Source: Pedobacter kyungheensis (GTDB lineage: Bacteria; Bacteroidota; Bacteroidia; Sphingobacteriales; Sphingobacteriaceae). From it: DNA of 64,000 bases. The notes below the pieces were generated by a model, which worked only from the letters and a program-made list of their open reading frames with translations, was not told the origin of the DNA and did no database searches. Positions 1 through 7,263 of the stretch are shown in pieces. How positions within the stretch are numbered: the first letter of the stretch is position 1; every line of letters begins with the position of its first letter. The stretch covers positions 1 to 64,000 of the forward strand of contig NZ_JSYN01000004.1 in assembly GCF_000812965.1 (NCBI RefSeq), read 5' to 3'. The position numbers and the translations under genes were made by a program.

Positions 1-30
1 TTAAGATTAGCTTCGCTGAGCACTTCGTGG

Positions 31-48
31 TTCCCGTTTTCACGGGAA
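31..48. repeat. Short perfect palindrome, REP-like, in the leading intergenic region
   Basis: TTCCCGT and ACGGGAA form a perfect 7-bp stem around a TTTC loop. No gene is visible in positions 1-138. The surrounding bases have the look of an interspersed Bacteroidota repeat, but only this one clear copy is present here, so that is inference. It could also be a terminator for a gene upstream of the window, although no T-run follows. Confidence 0.4.
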
Positions 49-138
49 TGAGGGATTACTGTAAGAGATCCTTTGTAAATAAGCCATGACGGGAGCATTT
101 TTATTCAAAATATTCCCACATAAATGTGATATTTAAAC

Positions 139-600
139 ATGAAACAAATCTTCCTCACCACTGCTATTCTATTTTCTCTTATTTTTAATAAAGCCATGGC
201 GCAAAACAATGCCGGCAGTACACCTGCTGTTCTCAATCACATCGCGGTTTATGTAAGCGATTTAAAGCAATCGACCGTTTTTTACGAAAGTGTTTTTAAC
301 CTGAAAATTATTCCCGAGCCATTTCACGATAACCGCCATACCTGGTTTAGCTTGGGTCCGGCAGGGCAGTTACATCTAATTCAAGGCTTAAAAGAAACTC
401 AAAATTTTGATAAGAACGAACATTTGTGTTTCAGTGTACCTTCGGTTGATGAATTTGTGAAAAAACTAAATACCCGGCATATCAGTTTCGAAGATTGGGC
501 AGGGAAGGAGAAAGGCATAACCTTGCGCGTAGATGGCGTAAAACAAATTTATTTTAAAGATCCTGATGGGCACTGGCTCGAAGTAAACGACGCGAAATAA
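139..600 (+). CDS. Secreted VOC (glyoxalase/bleomycin-resistance fold) protein
   Basis: This 153-aa protein has an N-terminal signal peptide (about residues 1-21, ending KAMA before QNN) and then a single vicinal-oxygen-chelate domain. Three residues fit the metal-binding pattern of the glyoxalase I family: His34 (in LNHIAVYV), His79 (in GQLHLIQG) and Glu148 (in HWLEV). Family members act as lyases, dioxygenases or resistance proteins; the substrate cannot be told from sequence. An exported VOC protein probably works in the periplasm. The next gene starts 21 bp downstream on the same strand, so the two may be co-transcribed. Confidence 0.8.
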   Translation: MKQIFLTTAILFSLIFNKAMAQNNAGSTPAVLNHIAVYVSDLKQSTVFYESVFNLKIIPEPFHDNRHTWFSLGPAGQLHLIQGLKETQNFDKNEHLCFSVPSVDEFVKKLNTRHISFEDWAGKEKGITLRVDGVKQIYFKDPDGHWLEVNDAK

Positions 601-621
601 TTTTTTACCTAATCTGTATTT

Positions 622-1761
622 ATGAAACTCCATTTACCACAGTATAGCTTTAAGCTGTTTTTATTGTTGTTGATTCCGTCGCTATTGAAGGCACAGGAAG
701 TAGAAAATGATTTTAAGCAGGTGATGGAAAAATATAATGCAGTGGGCGCGGCTGTTGCGGTAGTAAAAGACGGTAAGCTTGTTTACACCCATGCTTTTGG
801 TTTAAAAGACCTCGAAAACAAAGTGCCGCTGAACAATCAGGATATTTTCAGGATTGCCTCCATTTCCAAATCTTTTTCCGCTACTGCAATCATGCAAATG
901 GTAGAAGCCGGAAAAATTAGTTTAGACGATGACTTTGGTGATCTTGTTGGTTTTAAAATCAGAAACCCCAAATTTCCAGATCAGAAAATTACGCTGAATA
1001 TGGCCTTGTCGCACACCTCCAGTCTGAACGATTCGCAAGGGTATTTAAATCTGGATGTGATTAATCCCGATAAAAACCCCGATTGGGCCAAATGTTACAA
1101 TAATTATCTGCCTGGCACAAAATTCGATTATTGCAATCTCAATTTTAACCTCATTGGTACCATTCTCGAAAAGCAATCAGGTCAGCGTTTCGATAATTAT
1201 ATTAAAAAGCAAATCCTGAAACCTTTAGGGCTTTATGCAGGTTACTGTGTCGATTCGTTAGATAGTACGCGCTTTGTGAAGCTATATGAGTATCATGCCG
1301 ATACCAAAACATATACGCCATCGCCAGCTGCTTATGCACCACGGAGAACCGAAATTGCCAATTATGTGATGGGCTACAGTACCCCAGTTTTTTCGCCAAC
1401 CGGCGGAATGAAAATTTCTGCAACAGATTTGGCCAGATACATGATGATGCACATGAATTACGGCAAGGAAAACGGTACCCGGATCATTTCTAAAAAGAGC
1501 GCGAAACAAATGCAAACAGCCCTTAGTGCCGATGAAGGCTATGGACTGGCGCTTCGAAGTGCTGAAAATTTAATTCCGGGTGTAAAATTAATAGGGCATA
1601 CCGGTTCTGCCTACGGTTTGTACAGCACCATGTTTTTTTATCCGCAACAAAAGTATGGCTTTGTCATTATTACCAATGGTATTAATGCAACCTATACCGA
1701 TGGTTTTCCCGATTTTAGCCGTGCTGCCATCAATTGCCTATACCAGCATTTTATCAAATAA
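622..1761 (+). CDS. Exported serine hydrolase of the class C beta-lactamase / DD-peptidase family
   Basis: A 379-aa protein with a signal peptide (about 1-24) and a complete beta-lactamase-fold active site: the SxxK motif SISK at residues 80-83, the YxN motif YCN at 170-172 and HTG near residue 326 (GHTGSAYG). These correspond to the nucleophile and base, the second Ser/Tyr-Asn motif and the third K/H-T-G motif of family S12 enzymes. Members include DD-carboxypeptidases, esterases and beta-lactamases, so drug resistance should not be assumed. It follows the VOC gene by 21 bp and probably shares its transcript. Confidence 0.85.
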   Translation: MKLHLPQYSFKLFLLLLIPSLLKAQEVENDFKQVMEKYNAVGAAVAVVKDGKLVYTHAFGLKDLENKVPLNNQDIFRIASISKSFSATAIMQMVEAGKISLDDDFGDLVGFKIRNPKFPDQKITLNMALSHTSSLNDSQGYLNLDVINPDKNPDWAKCYNNYLPGTKFDYCNLNFNLIGTILEKQSGQRFDNYIKKQILKPLGLYAGYCVDSLDSTRFVKLYEYHADTKTYTPSPAAYAPRRTEIANYVMGYSTPVFSPTGGMKISATDLARYMMMHMNYGKENGTRIISKKSAKQMQTALSADEGYGLALRSAENLIPGVKLIGHTGSAYGLYSTMFFYPQQKYGFVIITNGINATYTDGFPDFSRAAINCLYQHFIK

Positions 1762-1786
1762 TGTTGTTTGCTTAGCGAGGTTTTAA

Positions 1787-2635
1787 TTACATAATTGATG
1801 CTTGTAAGGCCTTCCTAAATGCTTTTGGACTATTGCCCCGCTGTTTCCTGAAAAATTTGTTGAAATGGCTTTCATCAGTAAAACCAAACTCGTTTGCAAT
1901 TTCATTCAGGCGCTTATCACTAAACTGCAAACGGTGTTCAATCAGTTTCGTTTTGTAATTGGCAATATACTGTTGCAGGGTTTCTTCTACGTGTTTTTTA
2001 AAATAACGACCCAGATAGGCTTCAGAAATACTAAAATGTTGGCTAATGGTGTCTGCCCGCAATTTTTCGGGATAATAAATGTTGCTTTGTACATATTGTA
2101 GTATATCCAAAGCTTTTTCTTCCGTACCTGCATTGGCTTGCTCAGGCAGATATTTGGCGATGTTGCGGGCAACAATAATAATGAGCGTGTTAACCAGCTG
2201 CTGTATCAGTTCTTTATTGTACAGGTCTTTTTCGTTTTGCTCTTCAATAATATTCAATATCAGCGAGCGTACAATCTTCTTGTCACGGGTGTTTTTTAGA
2301 ATACAGCCCGGCTGGTGGTTGGCATTTTGAAGGATATATTCCAGTCGCCTGATATTTTCGGTTTGTAGGCCGCCATTTTTCAGATAGATGTCGTTAAAAC
2401 GCAGGAAAAATAATTCAGAAGTTTCCTCAATAATAAGTTCATGGCAATCTTCCGGGGTAATTAAAAACATGTGTTCGGCGTGATAATTAAACCGGCTGTT
2501 ATTAATGCACTGTTTTCCGGTTCCTTTTAATATAAAAACCAGTTCAAAAAAGTTATGTTTATGTGCCTGTTTGGGGCATTCGTTTAAAATAAGATGCGCA
2601 GTTGAAAAAGGCTCGTACAAATTTTCTTTTAACAT
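1787..2635 (-). CDS. AraC-family transcriptional regulator
   Basis: This 282-aa protein has a cupin-like sensing half (about residues 10-110, including a KHNFFELVFILKG segment) and a C-terminal pair of helix-turn-helix motifs (about 180-280). The second carries the typical IANEFGFTDESHFNKFFRK signature. It is transcribed divergently from the oxidoreductase at 2724, with an 88-bp gap holding a 9-bp inverted repeat and a -7-like box. This arrangement suggests it controls that oxidoreductase and perhaps itself. The ligand is unknown. Confidence 0.9.
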   Translation of the reverse strand: MLKENLYEPFSTAHLILNECPKQAHKHNFFELVFILKGTGKQCINNSRFNYHAEHMFLITPEDCHELIIEETSELFFLRFNDIYLKNGGLQTENIRRLEYILQNANHQPGCILKNTRDKKIVRSLILNIIEEQNEKDLYNKELIQQLVNTLIIIVARNIAKYLPEQANAGTEEKALDILQYVQSNIYYPEKLRADTISQHFSISEAYLGRYFKKHVEETLQQYIANYKTKLIEHRLQFSDKRLNEIANEFGFTDESHFNKFFRKQRGNSPKAFRKALQASIM

Positions 2636-2665
2636 GAAGCAAAAATACTAAATTATAGAAATAAT

Positions 2666-2700
2666 ATACCAATATAGTTGTAATTATTGGTATAAATTTG
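2666..2700 (+). promoter_or_regulatory. Inverted-repeat operator candidate next to a Bacteroidota-type -7 box
   Basis: ATACCAATA (2666-2674) and TATTGGTAT (2685-2693) are perfect 9-bp inverted repeats separated by 10 bp. They are followed directly by TAAATTTG (2693-2700), which matches the Bacteroidota TAnnTTTG -7 consensus. The oxidoreductase ATG lies 24 bp further on. No good -33 TTTG is seen at the usual distance, which fits a promoter needing an activator. The AraC protein encoded next door is the natural candidate; this is inference. Confidence 0.55.
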
Positions 2701-2723
2701 AATTATAAATTCAAGATAAGAAT

Positions 2724-3665
2724 ATGAAAGCGATTATATTAAAAGATTTTGGAGGCGTAGAAAACCTCGAATTGACCGAAAAAGAAGTTCCTGCAGTTGG
2801 AGCCGGAGAAGTATTAGTTAAGTTAAATGCCATTAGTATTAATCCCGTTGATGTGAAAACCAGATCGGGCAAAGGGATTGCAGGTTTGATTAAAGATCAG
2901 CTACCGGTTATTCTAGGTTGGGATATTTCAGGAACGATTACCGAAGTTGGAGAGGGTGTAACTCAATTCAAAACCGGTGATGCGGTATTTGCCATGTTGG
3001 CCTTTCCTGGATTAGGAAATACTTATGCCGAATACGTGGTAGCTAAAGCAGATGAGCTTGCACTAAAACCTGAAAATGTGAGTCATAATGATGCCGCTGC
3101 GGCAACACTGGCGGCATTAACCGCCTGGCAGGCACTTACCTTACATGCCAATGTTCAGGCAGGTCAGCGGGTTTTAATCCATGCAGCAGCGGGTGGGGTA
3201 GGTCATTATGCCGTACAAATGGCTAAACATCTGGGCGCTTACGTAATTGGTACAGCATCGGCTGCTAACCGCGATTTTGTATTGGGATTAGGCGCCGATG
3301 AGCATGTAGATTATCGTGCGCAGCCTTTTGAAGAAGTAATTGCGGATATTGATTTCGTACTCGATTCGATGGGTGGCGACTATATCGACCGCTCTTTACA
3401 AGTGACAAAGAAAGGTGGCACCATCATCAGCATTCCTTCAGGTTTAAATGAAATGGTAACCGAAAAAGCAAAAGCGCTGGGCATTAATGGTTATACCATC
3501 AGGGTTAAACCATCTGGAGAGGATATGCAGCAAATTGCCGCGTTGTTGGCTGATGGTACAATCCGTTCGCATGTATCGGCTGTTTTTCCTTTCCAAAAAA
3601 TGGGAGAAGCCCATCAGCAAATCGAAACAGGCAGAACAGCAGGGAAAGTAGTGTTGACTTTTTAA
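2724..3665 (+). CDS. NADP-dependent zinc-free MDR alcohol dehydrogenase / quinone oxidoreductase
   Basis: A 313-aa member of the medium-chain dehydrogenase/reductase superfamily (Qor type). It has an N-terminal GroES-like domain (about 1-120) and a Rossmann domain with the nucleotide-binding motif HAAAGGVG at 153-160. The cysteines that bind structural and catalytic zinc are absent, as in quinone reductases. It probably uses NADPH to reduce quinones or alpha,beta-unsaturated carbonyls. It is divergent from the AraC regulator and ends before a good hairpin terminator. Confidence 0.88.
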   Translation: MKAIILKDFGGVENLELTEKEVPAVGAGEVLVKLNAISINPVDVKTRSGKGIAGLIKDQLPVILGWDISGTITEVGEGVTQFKTGDAVFAMLAFPGLGNTYAEYVVAKADELALKPENVSHNDAAAATLAALTAWQALTLHANVQAGQRVLIHAAAGGVGHYAVQMAKHLGAYVIGTASAANRDFVLGLGADEHVDYRAQPFEEVIADIDFVLDSMGGDYIDRSLQVTKKGGTIISIPSGLNEMVTEKAKALGINGYTIRVKPSGEDMQQIAALLADGTIRSHVSAVFPFQKMGEAHQQIETGRTAGKVVLTF

Positions 3666-3682
3666 ACTATAGACAAAAATAT

Positions 3683-3710
3683 AGCCCGGCAAATGTGCTG
3701 GGCTTTTTGT
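3683..3710 (+). terminator. Rho-independent terminator after the oxidoreductase gene
   Basis: AGCCCGGCA (3683-3691) pairs with TGCTGGGCT (3696-3704), with one G-T wobble and a 4-nt loop, and is followed by a run of five T. It starts 18 bp after the oxidoreductase stop codon. Confidence 0.75.
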
Positions 3711-3720
3711 TAAATAAGCA

Positions 3721-3906
3721 TTAAAGCAAATTCATTAAGCCGTTTTTGGGATACAAAACGGTTAAAACCCTAATACAGGCTTTCGGATTGGTAATCGTAT
3801 TTCCTTTAACCTTCTGATTAAAGATAGCTTTTGAAGCAGGCAAATCAATCAGATGAGCACAGTCGGTTATGGGCTTTTCTAAGCTGATTTTTACAGGGAT
3901 ATCCAT
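3721..3906 (-). CDS. Small hypothetical protein, translationally coupled to the DUF3606-like gene
   Basis: A 61-aa open frame of no recognised family. Its ATG overlaps the stop codon of the upstream gene by one base (TAATG), an arrangement common in real coupled genes and the best evidence that it is expressed. There is no signal peptide or membrane segment. It may still be a chance frame. Confidence 0.4.
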   Translation of the reverse strand: MDIPVKISLEKPITDCAHLIDLPASKAIFNQKVKGNTITNPKACIRVLTVLYPKNGLMNLL

Positions 3907-4130
3907 TATTGCGGGTTAACAAAACGTTGATATGTACTGGCCTCTTTAATCTTTTCCAGCATTAAGTAATCTTTCAGTTTGGAAAATTCCATGCTCTGGA
4001 TTGCTTTAACAACTGATTTCAGCTTTTCACTACTTACACCTAAACGGGTAGCCCAGTATTGGCGGTCCTGCTCGTCAGCAATGTCGATAAATTCTTTCCT
4101 GGCATTTATCGAATTCATTTGATATTCCAT
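3906..4130 (-). CDS. DUF3606-like small protein
   Basis: A 74-aa protein containing the short helix-loop-helix pattern of the DUF3606 family: an acidic lead-in and then YWATRLGVSSEKL (about residues 25-37) followed by a V-KAIQSM helix. The function of the family is unknown. A second in-frame ATG at codon 5 is an equally possible start. The gene overlaps the next small frame by one base. Confidence 0.6.
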   Translation of the reverse strand: MEYQMNSINARKEFIDIADEQDRQYWATRLGVSSEKLKSVVKAIQSMEFSKLKDYLMLEKIKEASTYQRFVNPQ

Positions 4131-4337
4131 TGATTTATAAATTGGTTAGATAGGAAACACCTTTCCGGGGCATTTAGTTTTCGTGTTTTGTCAGCCAATT
4201 TTCATTTATCCAAAAGGCTGCATGAAATATTTTTTGATATTGGTCAAATATTTCTAAAAGGAGTATTATTTTCTTTACAGAACTGTTGGAAATGTGATTT
4301 TTGCTTAATATTATTGTATTGTAATGTATTTTTTACA

Positions 4338-5546
4338 ATGACTAATTATTCTATCCCGGATACCCTAAATACTTCGCCCAAAAAATTTTATGAGCAAAAC
4401 CGCTTCGTGTTATTTTTATGGGTATTGGTCACACTCATCTTTGTAATCGATTCGTGGGCAACACATCGGTTTAACAACTACCTCATTTTCGAAAATACTT
4501 TCAGAAACCTGCTTCACGAACGCTCGTTGTATGCAACCTATCCGGCATTTCATGATGATGCGAATCATTACGGACCCATTTTTAGTGTTATTATTGCGCC
4601 TTTTGCGTTAATGCCCAATAGTATTGGCTTATTGTTCTGGAATTTATTTAATTGTTTCCTGTTGTTTAAAGCCATTCAAACCTTGCCTTTAAGTGCTGAT
4701 AAAAAAGTAATTATCGGTTATATTGCTATCCCTTGCCTCATCGAATCCATGCTTAACCAGCAGTTTAATGCCGGCGCAGCAGCACTCATTATATTGAGTT
4801 TTACCCAGTTGAACAAAGGAAATAATATATGGTCTGCACTTTTTATCGTTTTGGGTACTTTTATCAAACTTTATGGTATTGTGGGGCTGGCTTTCTTCTT
4901 CTTCGTTAAAAAGAAGCCACAGTTTATGCTTTGGCTGATCATTTGGTCGGTAGTTGTTTTGGTTGCACCCATGTTGTTTGCTTCACCGTCTTTTGTACTC
5001 CATTCTTATCTCGATTGGAAAGCCTCGTTAATCGGCAAAAACGAAATGAATATTTTGGGTGGAGGTATCGACATCTCGATTATGGGCTTCTTCAGGGAGA
5101 TTTTAGATCAGTCCGGCATACCCAACCTGCTTTTTCTTTCGCTGGGTGCCGTAGTGTTTATGCTTCCCTTTATGCGGATTGGCCGTTTTTCTAAACCAAA
5201 GTTTCAGCTACTCATATTGGCTTCAGTACTCTTGTTTCCGGTGTTATTTAGTACCGGTGCAGAAGATTGTACTTTTATCATTTCAATTGTAGGGGTAGGG
5301 ATCTGGTATATCTTTGAAAACAACCGCGGCATGAAAAAGGTACTGCTTCCCGTTTTACTTGTTATAACCTGTAATTTTCCTTTACTCTTGTTTCCAGTAT
5401 TCGCCAAGACGCATCCCTTATCACTGGCTATAATCAGTTTACCTTACTTTCTGGTATGGTTAAGGATCATTTACAATGCTGCTAAAAGCAATGTAGCTTA
5501 CGCAGCAGATACCTCTGCTGATCTGCTTACTGCATTAAGCAAATGA
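4338..5546 (+). CDS. Polytopic membrane glycosyltransferase, GT87 / DUF2029-like
   Basis: About 402 aa with some ten hydrophobic transmembrane segments. The chosen start at 4338 (MTNYSIPDT) removes a 50-residue Cys/Phe-rich leader that looks like translated AT-rich upstream DNA. The first periplasmic loop contains an acidic/His stretch (FHDDANHYGP), and the architecture of alternating short loops matches DUF2029 mannosyltransferase-like proteins that use polyprenyl-phosphate sugars. The acceptor is unknown. The gene stands alone, with the next same-strand gene 78 bp downstream. Confidence 0.72.
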   Translation: MTNYSIPDTLNTSPKKFYEQNRFVLFLWVLVTLIFVIDSWATHRFNNYLIFENTFRNLLHERSLYATYPAFHDDANHYGPIFSVIIAPFALMPNSIGLLFWNLFNCFLLFKAIQTLPLSADKKVIIGYIAIPCLIESMLNQQFNAGAAALIILSFTQLNKGNNIWSALFIVLGTFIKLYGIVGLAFFFFVKKKPQFMLWLIIWSVVVLVAPMLFASPSFVLHSYLDWKASLIGKNEMNILGGGIDISIMGFFREILDQSGIPNLLFLSLGAVVFMLPFMRIGRFSKPKFQLLILASVLLFPVLFSTGAEDCTFIISIVGVGIWYIFENNRGMKKVLLPVLLVITCNFPLLLFPVFAKTHPLSLAIISLPYFLVWLRIIYNAAKSNVAYAADTSADLLTALSK

Positions 5547-5623
5547 TGATTAAATGATGCAGGTTTTCTGATAAAAAGGCTTAACTCTTGCCGCTTTCCT
5601 TATATTTGGGAAAAATTATATTC

Positions 5624-5920
5624 ATGATCGCACACCACGTTTTATTCTGGCTAAAAGCCGATACCACTGAGGAGCAAAAACAGGCTTTTCGCAACAGTTT
5701 ACAGACTTTAGAAAACATTGAAGTAGTTAAAACCTTCCACATTGGTGTACCTGCACCTATTGAGCGCGCAGTTGTAGATACCACTTATACTTTCAGTTTA
5801 CTTTTGTTATTCGAAGATTTGGCCGCACATGATGTTTATCAGGTTCATCCTTTACACAAAGCATTTTTAGATGAGTTTAGGGTTTATTTTGATAAGGTTG
5901 TAATCTACGATGCCGAATAA
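5624..5920 (+). CDS. Dabb-family (stress-responsive A/B barrel) protein
   Basis: A 98-aa protein starting MIAHHVLFWLK, typical of the Dabb ferredoxin-like dimeric barrel. The family has an N-terminal His-containing strand, a helix and a C-terminal strand ending near FDKVVIYDAE. The ATG at 5624 is preferred over a TTG at 5588 because it begins at the first conserved strand. Some relatives are stress-induced or act as small cyclases or oxygenases; no substrate is indicated here. A strong terminator follows immediately. Confidence 0.82.
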   Translation: MIAHHVLFWLKADTTEEQKQAFRNSLQTLENIEVVKTFHIGVPAPIERAVVDTTYTFSLLLLFEDLAAHDVYQVHPLHKAFLDEFRVYFDKVVIYDAE

Positions 5921-5922
5921 AG

Positions 5923-5955
5923 AAAAATGCCAGATGTAAGTCTGGCATTTTTTTT
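5923..5955 (+). terminator. Rho-independent terminator after the Dabb gene
   Basis: AAAAATGCCAGA (5923-5934) and TCTGGCATTTTT (5941-5952) make a perfect 12-bp stem with a 6-nt loop and a run of eight T. It begins 3 bp past the stop codon. Confidence 0.9.
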
Positions 5956-5980
5956 ATCCAGCTGATGCATGAATTAAATT

Positions 5981-6005
5981 ATTATTTGGAATTATTCTAA
6001 ATAAT
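5981..6005. promoter_or_regulatory. 25-bp near-perfect palindrome, iron-box-like operator candidate
   Basis: ATTATTTGGAATTATTCTAAATAAT is symmetric except for one base pair. It lies 44 bp upstream of the 106-aa gene at 6049. The same 23-bp core recurs in front of the TonB-dependent siderophore receptor (9728-9750, 19 of 23 matches), which points to a shared metal-responsive regulator such as Fur. That assignment is inference. Confidence 0.55.
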
Positions 6006-6048
6006 GTGATATTTGCTTAATCCTATTGACGAATATTAAATTTAATTT

Positions 6049-6369
6049 ATGTGTAAAACCACCGTTCTGGCTCAAAATGAAAACATTACTATTGCACAGT
6101 GCAAAAACTGCAGCGTTATCAATATCTGGCGGGCAGGTGTTTTGATGAACTTTTCTTTCGATCAGTTTGATGCCTTTTACGTAGCAACTAAAAAACTTGC
6201 CTTTGATGATTTTCTGGAACGGGCGCCCGATGGGCGTGAGGTTGTAATTTTGTCTACCCCTTTTCCGGATATTGGCCTGGTGTTTACCCGGAGCGAGTGG
6301 CATGAGTTTTTTGTGAAAATTGAGGAAGCCTTATATATGAAAAGGGTATATGAACTTGTTCATTACTAA
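6049..6369 (+). CDS. Small Bacteroidota protein, DUF6686-like
   Basis: A 106-aa protein without signal peptide or membrane segment. The N-terminus MCKTTVLAQN followed by a CKNCSVINIW segment (about residues 17-26, two Cys in CxxC spacing) resembles small Bacteroidota proteins of the DUF6686 type; the family name is recalled, not checked. The CxxC plus Cys2 could bind metal. The palindromic box 44 bp upstream, shared with the siderophore receptor, suggests an iron-related regulon. Confidence 0.6.
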   Translation: MCKTTVLAQNENITIAQCKNCSVINIWRAGVLMNFSFDQFDAFYVATKKLAFDDFLERAPDGREVVILSTPFPDIGLVFTRSEWHEFFVKIEEALYMKRVYELVHY

Positions 6370-6472
6370 TTATAGTTACATTAACGTAGTTTGCTTTACT
6401 TATTTTTAAGTATTTTTAATTGCCACGAATCCAAAGCTTTTGAGATTACGTAGGTAGCTAAAAAACAAGCTC

Positions 6473-6670
6473 ATGGAAAAAAGCGCTACATTAATTAAAA
6501 GGGCAGCAATTAATATAAACCAGCTGGATAGCATTAAAATAGGTGATTTTTTAGCAGATGAATACGGAAAATCCGGTAAAGTATGCGATATCGAAATCAT
6601 TAACAGAAAAGGCGAATGCCATTATTATTTTAAGCTGCTCAAATCAGGAACAATTTTGATTATTGTTTAA
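6473..6670 (+). CDS. Hypothetical 65-aa protein
   Basis: A short protein of unrecognised family with mixed charged and hydrophobic residues, probably a small beta-rich fold (KVCDIEIINRKGECHYYFKL in the second half). There is no signal peptide. It is followed by a secreted lectin-like gene whose likely start is 28 bp beyond its stop. It may be real but has little support beyond its open frame and spacing. Confidence 0.45.
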   Translation: MEKSATLIKRAAININQLDSIKIGDFLADEYGKSGKVCDIEIINRKGECHYYFKLLKSGTILIIV

Positions 6671-6698
6671 TTCTTTTTTACTGGCTAAATTAGGGGTA

Positions 6699-7202
6699 AT
6701 GAGACGATATCTGATTACATCCTGCTTGCTGCTCCTGATGCATAGTTATGTTTCAGGACAGGCCATAAAAGGTAACTACGCAATTAAAAATGTAGCAACC
6801 GGCATGCTTTTGCGCGTTAAAGATGCCAGCAACAAAAATGGAACACCATTAGTAGCCTACACGCCGCAAAACTGGAAATGCATGACCTGGAATTTTATTC
6901 CCGTTGCGGGCAATACCTACCAGTTAAAGAACCTGTTTACAGGCAAAACATTTCAGCCGAAAACCGGCGATACCACAGAAACTTTTTTAGAAGAACAACC
7001 ACTTACTTCAGCAAGCTCCATCCAACAGTTTGATTTTGAGCTGGCAGGTAAAAATATTTACTGGATTAAGCTTAAGGGAACGGAGCTTTATTTAACTTCC
7101 GGCGATAAACAGGGCGCTGTAAATTTGCCGGTTATCCTCAGTAAAAAGAATGGCAATAAAGAACAGCAGTGGACGATATATGAACAGGCGCCAACTATGT
7201 AA
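6699..7202 (+). CDS. Secreted ricin-B-lectin-like (beta-trefoil) protein
   Basis: About 167 aa from the preferred start at 6699 (MRRYLITSC), which puts a clean signal peptide ending VSGQ at the N-terminus; a start at 6663 would add 12 residues before it. The mature part shows ricin-type trefoil repeats: GNYAIKNVATGMLLRV, then YQLKNLFTGKTF, then the QQW tail (KEQQWTIYE), with the WNF and QQW positions typical of the fold. Such domains usually bind carbohydrate. No catalytic domain is attached. A strong bidirectional terminator follows. Confidence 0.72.
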   Translation: MRRYLITSCLLLLMHSYVSGQAIKGNYAIKNVATGMLLRVKDASNKNGTPLVAYTPQNWKCMTWNFIPVAGNTYQLKNLFTGKTFQPKTGDTTETFLEEQPLTSASSIQQFDFELAGKNIYWIKLKGTELYLTSGDKQGAVNLPVILSKKNGNKEQQWTIYEQAPTM

Positions 7203-7206
7203 AAAT

Positions 7207-7242
7207 AAAACGGGCAGGATTTGATTAAATCCTGCCCGTTTT
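7207..7242. terminator. Bidirectional terminator between the lectin-like gene and the siderophore receptor
   Basis: AAAACGGGCAGGATTT (7207-7222) and AAATCCTGCCCGTTTT (7227-7242) form a perfect 16-bp stem with a GATT loop. A/T runs on both sides let it stop transcription from either of the convergent genes. Confidence 0.9.
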
Positions 7243-7263
7243 ATTTATTATGAATGTAACTAA

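Noticed and set aside
4188..4337. 50-residue N-terminal extension of the glycosyltransferase
   Set aside because: The extension is Cys/Phe-rich, unlike the family start, and lies in very AT-rich DNA. The ATG at 4338 gives a normal N-terminus before the first membrane helix.
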